From assembly GCF_007827695.1 (NCBI RefSeq), contig NZ_VITA01000001.1:496001-560000 (forward strand): a stretch of DNA of 64,000 nt, given 5' to 3'. Below the pieces are notes generated by a model that ran no database searches, was not told the DNA's origin, and saw only the letters and a program-made list of their open reading frames with translations. Positions 27,183 through 35,334 of the stretch are shown here, one piece after another; positions within the stretch are counted from its first letter, which is position 1; every line of letters begins with the position of its first letter. The stretch comes from Sinorhizobium medicae. Its GTDB lineage: Bacteria; Pseudomonadota; Alphaproteobacteria; Rhizobiales; Rhizobiaceae. The position numbers were made by a program, and so were the translations under genes.

Positions 27183-27938
27183 ATTTCCAGCAATCGTGCC
27201 TACACCGAAGAAAAACGCCAGGAACAGCCCCTGTCGCTTCATCAGAAAATTCTGAGCGAGGTCGAGGGCCATATTCTTTCCGGCGACTGGCCGCCGGGAT
27301 ACCGCATTCCCTTCGAGCACGAATTAACACAGCAATACGGCTGCTCGCGAATGACGGTGAACAAGGCCTTGAGCGAACTCGTGAAGCGGGGACTGATCGA
27401 GCGGCGGCGCAAATCCGGGAGCTATGTCAGTTTTCCGCAAGCCCAATCCGCGGTGATGGAGATCCACGAAGTCAAGCGGGAGGTGCAGTCGCTCGGGCTC
27501 GATTACGCCTACCGGCTCGGCGAGAGGGTGGTGCGCAAGATGACTTCCGGCGACAAGGGGCGCATCGATCTGCCGGGATCGTCACGGCTTCTCGACATTA
27601 CCTGCAGCCATTTCGCCGGCGGGCGCGTCTTTTGTCTCGAAGAGCGCCTGATCAACCTTTCGGCGGTACCGGAAGCCGAGACCGAGACGTTCGAGGCCGC
27701 CGCCCCAGGCTCGTGGCTGCTTGGAAAGGTGCCCTGGAGCACGGCGGAACATCGCATCAGGGCCGTTGCGGCAAGCCGTACGACGGCGCAGGCGCTCGAA
27801 ATTGCTATCGGTGCGGCCTGCCTTGTCATCGAGCGCCGGACTTGGAGCGGCGGCGTACCGGTGACGAGCGTGCTGCTCACCTATCCGGGCGACCGCCACG
27901 AGCTCATCGCCGAATTCGCACCCAGCGCGACCGCTTAG
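27183..27938 (+). CDS. hutC: HutC-type GntR transcriptional repressor with non-canonical start
   Basis: A GntR/UTRA regulator of about 251 residues. The full winged HTH is encoded (SLHQKILSEVEGHILSG, FEHELTQQYGCSRMTVNKAL), followed by the UTRA effector domain ending VTSVLLTYPGDRHELIAEF, as in histidine-utilisation repressors. The first in-frame ATG (27351) falls inside the HTH and would delete half of it. The frame is open from 27150 without ATG, GTG or TTG; the best start is ATT at 27183, with GAGGG seven bases upstream. No hut catabolic genes are in the window. Confidence 0.75.
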   Translation: MSSNRAYTEEKRQEQPLSLHQKILSEVEGHILSGDWPPGYRIPFEHELTQQYGCSRMTVNKALSELVKRGLIERRRKSGSYVSFPQAQSAVMEIHEVKREVQSLGLDYAYRLGERVVRKMTSGDKGRIDLPGSSRLLDITCSHFAGGRVFCLEERLINLSAVPEAETETFEAAAPGSWLLGKVPWSTAEHRIRAVAASRTTAQALEIAIGAACLVIERRTWSGGVPVTSVLLTYPGDRHELIAEFAPSATA

Positions 27939-28022
27939 ACTTTTCCTCATCCTGCTCTGGCGCTTTCGCGCGTCCAGGGGCATCCTGTCCTCAGTGTCAT
28001 CCTGGCAGAGGGAGGAACGCCG

Positions 28023-29984
28023 ATGCGCTGCTTTACTGTACTCGGTCCTTCGCAGATCGGAAAATCCACGCTCGTGGAAAGGGTTGGCTCGCTGGAAGGC
28101 GAGCCGAAGAAATCAGTTACTCCATATGGTTTGGGCCTCGTCGAATTCGAATTCGGTGGTGAAGTCTGGTGCGCGCTCGACGTCTCCGGCAATAACGAGG
28201 CGCTCGCGCATGCGCAGCACGCGCTGCTCGCAAGCGACGCCTGCGTTCTCTGTGTTTCGCCGGTACTGGAGGAGGCCGTTCTTGCCGCCCCTTATTTGCG
28301 CATGATCGAGGCGTCCGGCACGCCCTGCATCCTCTTCGTCAATCGCATGGACGAGCCACGAGGGCGCATAAGAGATATCGTCGCCGCCTTGCAGGATTTC
28401 TGCAGCCGGCCACTCATCCTGCGGCAGGTTCCCATTCGCGAGGGCGACAAGATCATCGGCAGCTGTGATCTCATCTCGGAACGCGCCTGGCGCTATCGCG
28501 AGGGCCAGCCTTCCTCCCTTTTCGAAATCCCGGAAAGTGCGGCCGAACGTGAGAACGAGGCGCGTGCAGAGCTGCTCGAGCATCTTTCGGAATTTGACGA
28601 TTGGCTGCTGGAGGAGCTCATCGAGGATCGCGCGCCTGGAAGCGATGCCATCTATTCGATCTCGACAAGAGTTCTGAACGAAAACAAGATCATCCCAGTG
28701 CTACTCGGCTCGGCCAGTCACAGCAACGGCCTGATGAGGCTGATGAAGGCGCTCCGCCACGAGGCGCCGCGCGCCGAAGCGCTGAGGAAACGTCTGGCTG
28801 CCGGCGCCGGGGTCGGCGAAGCGAACCTCCTCGCCGTCAGCTTCCATGCCCATTACCGCCAGAGCGTCGGCAAGACGGTTCTCGCCCGCGCCCTCCAAAA
28901 CGGTGTCAAACAGGGAGCTGCTCTTGGCGGCTCCAGCCTCGGTGCTCTGCAGGATCCCGCAAGCGGCCGGCCGATAGGTTCGGGGGTTACGGAAGCTGGC
29001 CAGCTCTTCGCGGCCGTGAAATCCGACCACCTGCCCGTGCCCTCGCTGCTGACGGCCGGTGCGGCACTCGCTCCGCCCGATTGGACGACGCCACCGACCC
29101 CCATGCTCGAGCGGATATTGGTGCCTGCGAGTGAGCGCGACGAGACCAAGCTCTCCGAGACCCTGGCTAAACTCGCCGAGACGGACCGCGGCCTGAACGT
29201 GATGCAGGAGGAGGGGACAGGGGCGCAGCTTGTTTGCGCTCAGGGGCCGGTACACCTGCGCGAAGTCTGCAGGATGTTATCGGACGTCTTTCATGTCGAG
29301 GTGAGCGATCGGCCACCGAGTCCGGTCTACCGCGAGACCGTGTCGAAATCCTCGGAAGTTCATTACCGCCATCGCAAGCAAACCGGCGGGGCCGGCCAAT
29401 TCGCCGATGTGAAGCTCAGCGTACATCCGAACGGGCGAGGCGATGGATTTTCTTTCGCGGAGACGGTCAAGGGCGGTGCGGTGCCGCGCAACTTCATTCC
29501 TGCGGTCGAGGCGGGCGCACGCGAGGCGATGGAGAAGGGCCCTCTTGGCTTCAAAGTGATCGACGTCGGCGTGATGCTCACCGATGGCCAGCACCATTCT
29601 GTCGACAGTTCCGAATATGCTTTCCGGACGGCCGGGAAGCTTGGCGTAAGGCAGGCATTGTCGCAGGCCGCTTCCGTGCTGATGCAGCCGGTTTTTCGCG
29701 TCGATGTCCATGTCCCGTCCATCTATTCGGGCAGTCTGGTCCCGATCGTTGCGTCGCTGAAGGGCCAGGTTCTCGGCTTTGACAGGGACGAGGAGGCGAA
29801 GGGGTGGGACATCTTCCGCGCCCTTCTACCGGGCAGCGCTCTCGACGATCTGGCGCGCTCGCTCAGATCCGCCACTCAGGGCATCGGCTATTTTGCCAAG
29901 AGCTTCGACCATTTCGAGGAACTCTATGGCAAGGAAGCCCAGGCGATCGTTACCGCGCATGGGGCGCCGGCCAACGAACATTGA
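28023..29984 (+). CDS. Divergent elongation factor G-like protein
   Basis: A 653-residue protein with the EF-G domain order. The GTPase domain is aberrant: the P-loop reads GPSQIGKST (residues 8-16), the DTPGH motif is DVSGN (53-57, catalytic histidine absent), the switch-I RGITI motif is not visible, and NKMD is NRMD (107-110). Domains III-V are conserved, including YRETVSKSSEVHYRHRKQTG and the C-terminal VPSIYSGSLVPIVASLKG. It is shorter than canonical EF-G (~700). It probably does not act as the housekeeping translocase. The ATG has GGGAGGAA upstream. Confidence 0.8.
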   Translation: MRCFTVLGPSQIGKSTLVERVGSLEGEPKKSVTPYGLGLVEFEFGGEVWCALDVSGNNEALAHAQHALLASDACVLCVSPVLEEAVLAAPYLRMIEASGTPCILFVNRMDEPRGRIRDIVAALQDFCSRPLILRQVPIREGDKIIGSCDLISERAWRYREGQPSSLFEIPESAAERENEARAELLEHLSEFDDWLLEELIEDRAPGSDAIYSISTRVLNENKIIPVLLGSASHSNGLMRLMKALRHEAPRAEALRKRLAAGAGVGEANLLAVSFHAHYRQSVGKTVLARALQNGVKQGAALGGSSLGALQDPASGRPIGSGVTEAGQLFAAVKSDHLPVPSLLTAGAALAPPDWTTPPTPMLERILVPASERDETKLSETLAKLAETDRGLNVMQEEGTGAQLVCAQGPVHLREVCRMLSDVFHVEVSDRPPSPVYRETVSKSSEVHYRHRKQTGGAGQFADVKLSVHPNGRGDGFSFAETVKGGAVPRNFIPAVEAGAREAMEKGPLGFKVIDVGVMLTDGQHHSVDSSEYAFRTAGKLGVRQALSQAASVLMQPVFRVDVHVPSIYSGSLVPIVASLKGQVLGFDRDEEAKGWDIFRALLPGSALDDLARSLRSATQGIGYFAKSFDHFEELYGKEAQAIVTAHGAPANEH

Positions 29985-30053
29985 CCGAAGCGCGCCATAT
30001 CGGTACAGCGCGCTTCCGGTCGTTGCGGAATTGAAGCTCCGCCATGTCCAAGC

Positions 30054-30503
30054 TCAGGCGCCTGCACCGCGCGCGGCCCGCAGCGGCAGGGCCGCCTGTC
30101 GCGAGCCGACGGCCGCGGCTTTGCCGAGCCCTATGCTTGCCACCAGCAGAAGGATTCGCGCCACGACGAAGGGAGCTTCGGTTTGCGTCGGCGCCAGCAC
30201 TTGCAGTGCCGGAACCTTCAAAAAACTCTGCACGACAAGAACGAAGAGTTTGAGATAGAGCGCGAACGTCGCGCTTACGGCATAGGCCGGCCTCGCCCAG
30301 CCGCGAGGCGTCAAAGCAACGAGTGCGGCAAAGGCGACGCCGAGGGTGAGGACGGAAATCGCACCGACCACCAGTGCGGGCGTGATCCCGCTGAAGGGGA
30401 AGAGGAAGCCAGTGATGCTGGTCGCCGCGGTGGTTATAAGAAAAACCGCCTGCCATTGGCCGAGCCATCGGCCGGCGCCGAGCGCCGGGGGGGGCGGCGG
30501 CAT
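30054..30503 (-). CDS. Hypothetical membrane protein
   Basis: A 149-residue protein with four hydrophobic segments (about residues 18-37, 42-66, 77-100 and 112-130), probably in the inner membrane. I recognise no family. The ribosome site is weak (CAGGCGCAGCGGCG) and the proline-rich start makes the exact N-terminus uncertain. It is convergent with the EF-G-like gene. Confidence 0.5.
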   Translation of the reverse strand: MPPPPPALGAGRWLGQWQAVFLITTAATSITGFLFPFSGITPALVVGAISVLTLGVAFAALVALTPRGWARPAYAVSATFALYLKLFVLVVQSFLKVPALQVLAPTQTEAPFVVARILLLVASIGLGKAAAVGSRQAALPLRAARGAGA

Positions 30504-30556
30504 CGCCGCTGCGCCTGGAGGTGGCTGACGATATAGACGCCGGGTACTGTCGGTGA

Positions 30557-31384
30557 TCAGATTTCGATGAACTTGAGCAGGTCTGCGTTGAATCGGTCCT
30601 GATAGGTCTGCGTCAGGCCATGATCGGCGCCTTCGTAAACCTTCAGCACGGCGTGCCTGACGATCTTGACGGTCGAATGCGCAGAGGCGCCGATCGGCAC
30701 GATCTGGTCGTCGTCGCCGGGGAGCACCAGGGTAGGCTTGTCGAACTTCGCCAGGTCGGCATTGAAGTCGCTTTCGGAGAAGGCGCGGATGCTGTCGAGA
30801 TGGCCCTTGAGGCCGCCCATCATGCCCTGTAGCCAGAAGCTCTCGCGGATACCCTCCGAGATGACGGCACCCTCGCGATTGTAGCCGTAAAAGGGGGTGA
30901 CCAAATCCCTGAAGAATTGCGAGCGGTTATCGTAGGTGCCCTTGCGGATGCCGTCGAAGACGTCGATCGGCAGGCCGCCGGGGTTCGCCTCGGTCTTCAG
31001 CATGAGCGGCGGCACCGCGCCGATCAGCGCCACCTTTGCCACACGCCCGGTGCCGTGCCGACCGATAAAGCGGGTAACCTCGCCGCCGCCCGTCGAATGC
31101 CCGACGAGGATCACGTCACGCAAATCCAGCGCCTCGATCAACTCGGCGAGGTCGTCGGCGTATTGGTCCATGGTATTGTTGTCCCACACCTGGTCCGAGC
31201 GGCCGTGGCTTCGGCGATCGTGAGCGACGACGCGATAGCCCTTGCTTGCGAAGAAGACCATTTGCGGGTCCCAGACGTCGGCCGTGAGCGGCCAGCCATG
31301 TGAGAAGACAATGGGCTAGGCGTTGCGAGGGCCCCAGTCCTTGTAGAAGATGCGGGTGCCGTCCTTCATGGTGATCTTAGCCAT
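30557..31384 (-). pseudogene. Alpha/beta hydrolase (chloroperoxidase-like) interrupted by an amber codon
   Basis: Read from ATG 31384, the frame encodes a 275-residue hydrolase of the non-haem chloroperoxidase/esterase type. The start (MAKITMKDGTRIFYKDWG) and the continuation [18 protein letters not shown] are typical, but codon 23 (31316-31318) is TAG where a CAG is expected. The rest is intact: nucleophile elbow VGHSTGGGE, acid region PGDDDQIVP and the histidine in EGADHGL. Only a truncated product could start at the internal ATG at 31261, which would lose the first strands and the oxyanion HGWP loop. It is divergent from a GlxA-type regulator. Confidence 0.82.
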
Positions 31385-31533
31385 TTTCTTCATCCTCTTC
31401 AGTGGTTGGTCTCTTTCCAGAGGCTCGCTGCATGTGCCGCGCGCCCCGTGCTTGAAGATTTAGGCCGTTTGCGAAATGATCGGGATTGGCGGATCGGACA
31501 TTAGACGGGCCGAAACCGACAAAGAGGTACCAC

Positions 31534-32559
31534 ATGCCAAAGGCAGCGCTGCGCTCGAAAGCTGAAATCGGTCTCATGCTTTATCCGGGCTGCCAGATGG
31601 CGATGGTTCACGGCATGACGGACCTCATCAACATAGCCCGTCAATTCTCCGCCGAGCGGGGCGGGGCGGTGGCACGGATCAGTCACTGGCGGCTTCGGGA
31701 CGACGGCTGTCTTGCGCGAAGTTTCGACACCCATCCCGAACTCGGATCACGGGAGATGCCGGAGATACTGCTTGTCCCCCACAGGTTGACCGGGCCGATG
31801 GAAGCGGAGGAGGCCGCGCCCTATGCTCGCTGGCTGCTCGACGGGCATGCCCAAGGCGCGACCCTCGCATCGACTTGCGGCGGGACCTTCGTGCTTGCGG
31901 CGACGGGCCTGCTCAAGGGCCGGCCAGCGACGACGCACTGGCTCTTCGCCAATGCTTTCCGTGACCGGTTTCCGGATGTCCGGCTCGACACGGACAAGAT
32001 CGTGATCGAGGACGGCGACATCGTAACTGCCGGCGGCCTCATGGCATGGACAGACCTCGGCATGCGCCTCGTGGATCGTCTGTTCGGTCCGACGGTAACG
32101 GTCGAGACCGGGCGTTTCCTTCTTATCGACCCCGCCGGACGCGAGCAGCGGCACTATTCCAGCTTTTCGCCGCGCCTCAATCACGGCGACGAAGTGATCC
32201 TGAAGGTGCAGCATTGGCTGCAAGCGCGTGAGGCTCGCGCCGTCAGCGTTGCGCAGATGGCAAAAGTGGTGGCGATGGAGGAGCATACTTTCCTGCGCCG
32301 TTTCAAGGCGGCGACCGGAATGAAGCCGATCGAATATGCCCAGCATCTGCGCGTCGGTAAGGCGCGGGAACTCCTGGAGTTCACCAGACGTTCGGTTGAA
32401 CAGGTCGCCTGGGCAGTCGGCTACGAGGACGCGGCCGCCTTTCGCAAGCTGTTCCATAGGATCGTCGGGCTGTCGCGAGGTGATTACCGGCATCGATTCG
32501 CGGTAGCGGGCGAGGCCTTTTCGCGCCCCGTCACCGGCTTGGAACAAATTGACGTTTGA
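31534..32559 (+). CDS. GlxA-type AraC family transcriptional regulator
   Basis: A 341-residue regulator. An N-terminal DJ-1/PfpI-like amidotransferase fold at about residues 10-195 includes the nucleophile-like cysteine in LASTCGGTFVLAATGLL. A C-terminal AraC double HTH follows (VAQMAKVVAMEEHTFLRRF, then RRSVEQVAWAVGYEDAAAFRK). Family members sense small nitrogenous or aldehyde compounds. ATG 31534 is chosen for its GAGG ribosome site. The divergent gene is the amber-interrupted hydrolase, probably its former target. Confidence 0.88.
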   Translation: MPKAALRSKAEIGLMLYPGCQMAMVHGMTDLINIARQFSAERGGAVARISHWRLRDDGCLARSFDTHPELGSREMPEILLVPHRLTGPMEAEEAAPYARWLLDGHAQGATLASTCGGTFVLAATGLLKGRPATTHWLFANAFRDRFPDVRLDTDKIVIEDGDIVTAGGLMAWTDLGMRLVDRLFGPTVTVETGRFLLIDPAGREQRHYSSFSPRLNHGDEVILKVQHWLQAREARAVSVAQMAKVVAMEEHTFLRRFKAATGMKPIEYAQHLRVGKARELLEFTRRSVEQVAWAVGYEDAAAFRKLFHRIVGLSRGDYRHRFAVAGEAFSRPVTGLEQIDV

Positions 32560-32617
32560 AGAATTAACAGGTGTCGCTTCTGTCCCCCAGCGACATTCAG
32601 GACCCCAACCTGTTGCA

Positions 32618-32645
32618 GTGCCCGCGTCATCCCCTGCGCGGGCAC
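32618..32645. terminator. Stem-loop downstream of the GlxA-type gene
   Basis: Perfect 9-bp arms GTGCCCGCG (32618-32626) and CGCGGGCAC (32637-32645), 58 bp after the stop. A smaller dyad TGTCGCT/AGCGACA lies just before it (32572-32595). Confidence 0.45.
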
Positions 32646-32957
32646 TCGCATTTCCATATTCGAAGTTCCCGCTTCCCTCCTCAGCCGGTCGATCCAAGGA
32701 GGGGTTCTGCCATCGTGGCAAAACCCCGCCCCAGATATCGCTGAAAAGGTCTAGGTTCTTGTATAGGTGGGAAGGCACGAAGCTAGGGTGCGATCCGCAC
32801 CCATCTATAGGACCTTGGTCCGAGCTCGTCTGGGCAAAAGTCCTAGGCCGGTTGCCAGGGGCGCCTCACAGTCCATATTCCTCCAAGCGCCGCCGGAGCT
32901 TGAAGCGGATGCGCGGGCGTTCCGCCGGCCGCATACCGCTCTGGCTCCTTGCACCGG

Positions 32958-33004
32958 TCACGTTCCATGACTTTGGGTCGACAGGGCCTAAAGTCATCGT
33001 GATC
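32958..33004 (-). repeat. Rhizobial palindromic repeat, first-hairpin copy
   Basis: On the minus strand this reads GATCACGATGACTTTAGG... ending CATGGAACGTGA. It has the same closing sequences as the hairpin at 8964-9005 but a different inner stem that still pairs (ATGACTTT/AAAGTCAT). The region 32646-33041 otherwise shows nothing. Confidence 0.6.
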
Positions 33005-33041
33005 TCGGCGAAGGACAACTCAGACCGGATGGATTTCTCCC

Positions 33042-33425
33042 ATGGCATTGTCGGACTACGAACGAAATAATACTATTTCTGAAATCTGCATCAGGACAAT
33101 TACCCACCCGCTTACGAACGTGATTTGCATTATAGCCGTTGTTTCACTCGCTGCCTTTGCGAGCGTACCGACGGGAATTCCCCCCTACATGCTCGCGCCG
33201 ATCGGCTTCATGCTGGCGATAACCATCGACCCGGCGGACCTTATATCGAGATTGAGAGCGCGCCCTGCGAAGCCAGGCTCCACGGCTGCTCGCACGCAAT
33301 CCGGCGACCGCAGCCGCCGGGCCAGTGGGAACGGCTGGAGCTTGAGATTTTCGAGGCAAGTCCAGCACGTCGAGCGGAAGGCGCAGGCCGAGCGGCGCGT
33401 ATGCAAGGGGACGCGCGGCCGATAG
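33042..33425 (+). other. Possible small ORF with two hydrophobic segments, doubtful
   Basis: The first 70 codons encode a plausible small membrane protein (two hydrophobic stretches, THPLTNVICIIAVVSLAAFA and GIPPYMLAPIGFMLAITI). The remaining 55 codons are arginine-rich and look like non-coding sequence read through. There is no good ribosome site. It may be a decayed gene. Confidence 0.25.
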
Positions 33426-33493
33426 GCACCGCGCAAAGCCGATTCTGAACGGCCCGACGGCGATACCCGGAAACGCTCAGGGTATCGCCGAGA

Positions 33494-33710
33494 CGATTGA
33501 ATGCTCCAACTCTTCTCCTCGGAGGCCTCCGGCGCACTGGCAAAGCCGGCGCTCGGCAGGTCCCTTCGTCGCGATCAATTGCGACGCGCTGCCGGCGGGC
33601 ATTTTCGCAAGCGAAGTCCTCGGCCGTGCCTGCCTTCATCGGCGCGCTGCCGACCGATCTCCTGTCCTCGCCGCCGCCAAGGGCGACCTCAGGACGAGGC
33701 GCCGTTGACA
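33494..33710 (+). pseudogene. Remnant of a sigma-54-dependent activator (AAA+ domain)
   Basis: In two reading frames one finds fragments of the NtrC-type ATPase domain. One is a degraded Walker A (LLLGGLRRTGKAGAR), then GPFVAINCDALPAGIFASEV, which matches the GRPFVAINCAALPE block of this family, then FIGALPTDLLSS resembling the GAFTGA loop region. Frame changes separate them, and the following sensor and HTH regions are absent. It is a short relic, not a gene. Confidence 0.5.
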
Positions 33711-33837
33711 AATGTAATGGTATAACATAAGTCCCATGCGTGACCAGGCATTGCCGCGGCATGAGCCGGTCGCATGTGCGGACACAAACGTCGCCTCCCT
33801 CCTTGACCGGCGGCTGCGTTCCACATTAACTGGGACC

Positions 33838-34037
33838 GACGGTTCCCCTACCCGAGAGGTGGAGGGGATTAATAGGGAACACGGTGCGGACGACCCAAAA
33901 GGGACCAAAACCGTGGCTGCCCCCGCAACTGTAAGCGGATCGTCGTTCATCCTCGTGGTGCCGAGGCACCAGCCACTGCGCGACGCGCGGGAAGGTAGAT
34001 GAGCGACTTCTGTCCGTGAGCCAGGAGACCTGCCGTC
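33838..34037 (+). ncRNA. Cobalamin (B12) riboswitch
   Basis: All the signatures are present in order: GGGATTAATAGGGAAC, the B12 box GCCCCCGCAACTGTAAGCGG near 33928, GCCACTG, GGGAAGG and the 3' block GAGCCAGGAGACCTGCC. A closing stem P1 forms between GACGG (33838-33842) and CCGTC (34033-34037). Binding of adenosylcobalamin is expected to reduce expression of the downstream transporter operon. Confidence 0.95.
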
Positions 34038-34087
34038 AAATTCGATCCATCGTCACGGGCGGGGATGCCCGGAACAGGAGCTAAGCC

Positions 34088-34201
34088 ATGACCACCTACT
34101 GCGCCCTGCCGCGCAAGCTTTTATTGCTGTCCCCTTGCAAACGGATGCCGATCGTCCGCCGGAACCGTTTAATCGGCCGACTGATTTTCGCGGCCGCATA
34201 G
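34088..34201 (+). CDS. Putative 37-residue leader peptide downstream of the riboswitch
   Basis: A short ORF beginning MTTYCALPRKLLLL and ending IFAAA, basic and partly hydrophobic, has a perfect AGGAG site seven bases before its ATG. It ends 29 bp before the binding-protein start. It could be the first translated element controlled by the riboswitch, or chance. No similar protein is known to me. Confidence 0.4.
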   Translation: MTTYCALPRKLLLLSPCKRMPIVRRNRLIGRLIFAAA

Positions 34202-34230
34202 CGGCGTCCCATCACATTAGGGGAATGTTC

Positions 34231-35334
34231 ATGAACAGTTTTCTCAAAGGGCCGCTCGCTGCGGGCCTCATCCTTTTTTCCATCGGCATATCCGGCTTCG
34301 GCAGCCCTGCCGCTGCTGCCGAAACGGCTTACCCGCTGACGCTCGAGAATTGCGGACGGCAGGTCACTTTCGAGCGAAGGCCGACGCGCACTGTCTCGAT
34401 CGGTCAGAGCAGCACTGAAATTCTCTATCTGCTCGGGCTTGCGGACAAGGTCGTCGGCACAGCCCTGTGGGTCGGTCAGGTGCTCAAAGGCTACGAGGAA
34501 ATCAACGCCAAGGTCGAACGCCTGGCCGACAATGATCCGAGTTTCGAGAGCGTGCTTGCCAAGAAGCCGGACATGGTGGCGGTACAGTTTCAGTGGCAGG
34601 TCGGCCCGGAAGGTGTCGTCGCCAGGCCGGAGCAGTTCGAGGAGCTCGGCATACCGGTCTATACCTCGCCGGCCGATTGCACCGGCAAGGAGAATTCTGC
34701 GGCGAGCGACGGTGTCCGCCGTCAGCCATTCACCATGGATCTCGTCTATCGGGAGATCCGTGAACTGGCGCAGATCTACGACGTTCAGGACACGGGCGCG
34801 GCGGTCGTCGCCGGGCTGAAGAGCCGGGAAGAGGCGGCGCGCGCCAAGGTCGCGTCGGTGGAGGGAAAGTTGTCGGCGGTCTTCTGGTTCTCCAGCGCTG
34901 CCGATGCCGACCCCTATGTCGCCGGCAGCAATGGTGCCCCCGGCTACATCATGGCGGCGCTCGGGATCGAAAATATCATCAAGACGGAAGACGAATGGCC
35001 GACGGTCGGGTGGGAAACCATTGCCAAGGCCGAGCCGAGCATGATCGTTGCCGGTTCGATGGAACGCCGTCGCTATCCGCTCGACAGCCTCGAGGCGAAG
35101 CTCGAATTCCTGAAGGGGGATCCGGTGGCGAGCCTCATGCCGGCTGTGGCCAAGGGCCACGTGTTCGGCATGGATGCACAGGCGATGAACCCGACGATCC
35201 GCACGATCGATGGTATCGAAGCGCTGGCGGAGGCCATCGTGGAGGCCGGACTTGCCTCGAAGGGCGGACTTGGCTCAAAAAGCGGACTTGGCTCAGACGG
35301 CGGGCTGGCCGACAGGGCAGGACTGGCCAAGTGA
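34231..35334 (+). CDS. ABC transporter periplasmic binding protein, corrinoid/iron type (BtuF-like)
   Basis: A 367-residue periplasmic protein. A signal peptide spans about residues 1-30 (cleavage near PAAAAE). The class-III binding-protein fold shows RRPTRTVSIGQSSTEILYLLG and the DPSFESVLAKKPDMVAVQF region. The last 30 residues are a tandem hexapeptide tail (AGLASK-GGLGSK-SGLGSD type). The B12 riboswitch upstream makes corrinoid the most likely ligand. Start 34231 is chosen over 34225 by spacing to AGGGG. It overlaps the permease gene by four bases. Confidence 0.88.
   Translation: MNSFLKGPLAAGLILFSIGISGFGSPAAAAETAYPLTLENCGRQVTFERRPTRTVSIGQSSTEILYLLGLADKVVGTALWVGQVLKGYEEINAKVERLADNDPSFESVLAKKPDMVAVQFQWQVGPEGVVARPEQFEELGIPVYTSPADCTGKENSAASDGVRRQPFTMDLVYREIRELAQIYDVQDTGAAVVAGLKSREEAARAKVASVEGKLSAVFWFSSAADADPYVAGSNGAPGYIMAALGIENIIKTEDEWPTVGWETIAKAEPSMIVAGSMERRRYPLDSLEAKLEFLKGDPVASLMPAVAKGHVFGMDAQAMNPTIRTIDGIEALAEAIVEAGLASKGGLGSKSGLGSDGGLADRAGLAK
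35245..35334 (+). repeat. Five tandem 18-bp repeats at the end of the binding-protein gene
   Basis: Each unit encodes a hexapeptide with a central G-L (consensus x-G-L-x-S/D-x). Units 1-3 are nearly identical in DNA (GGACTTGGCTCA core) and units 4-5 have drifted. The tail lies after the conserved fold. Confidence 0.75.

Noticed and set aside
32549-33070. A 173-codon plus-strand frame after the GlxA-type gene
   Set aside because: It runs through hairpins and a palindromic repeat, has no recognisable motif and no ribosome site.
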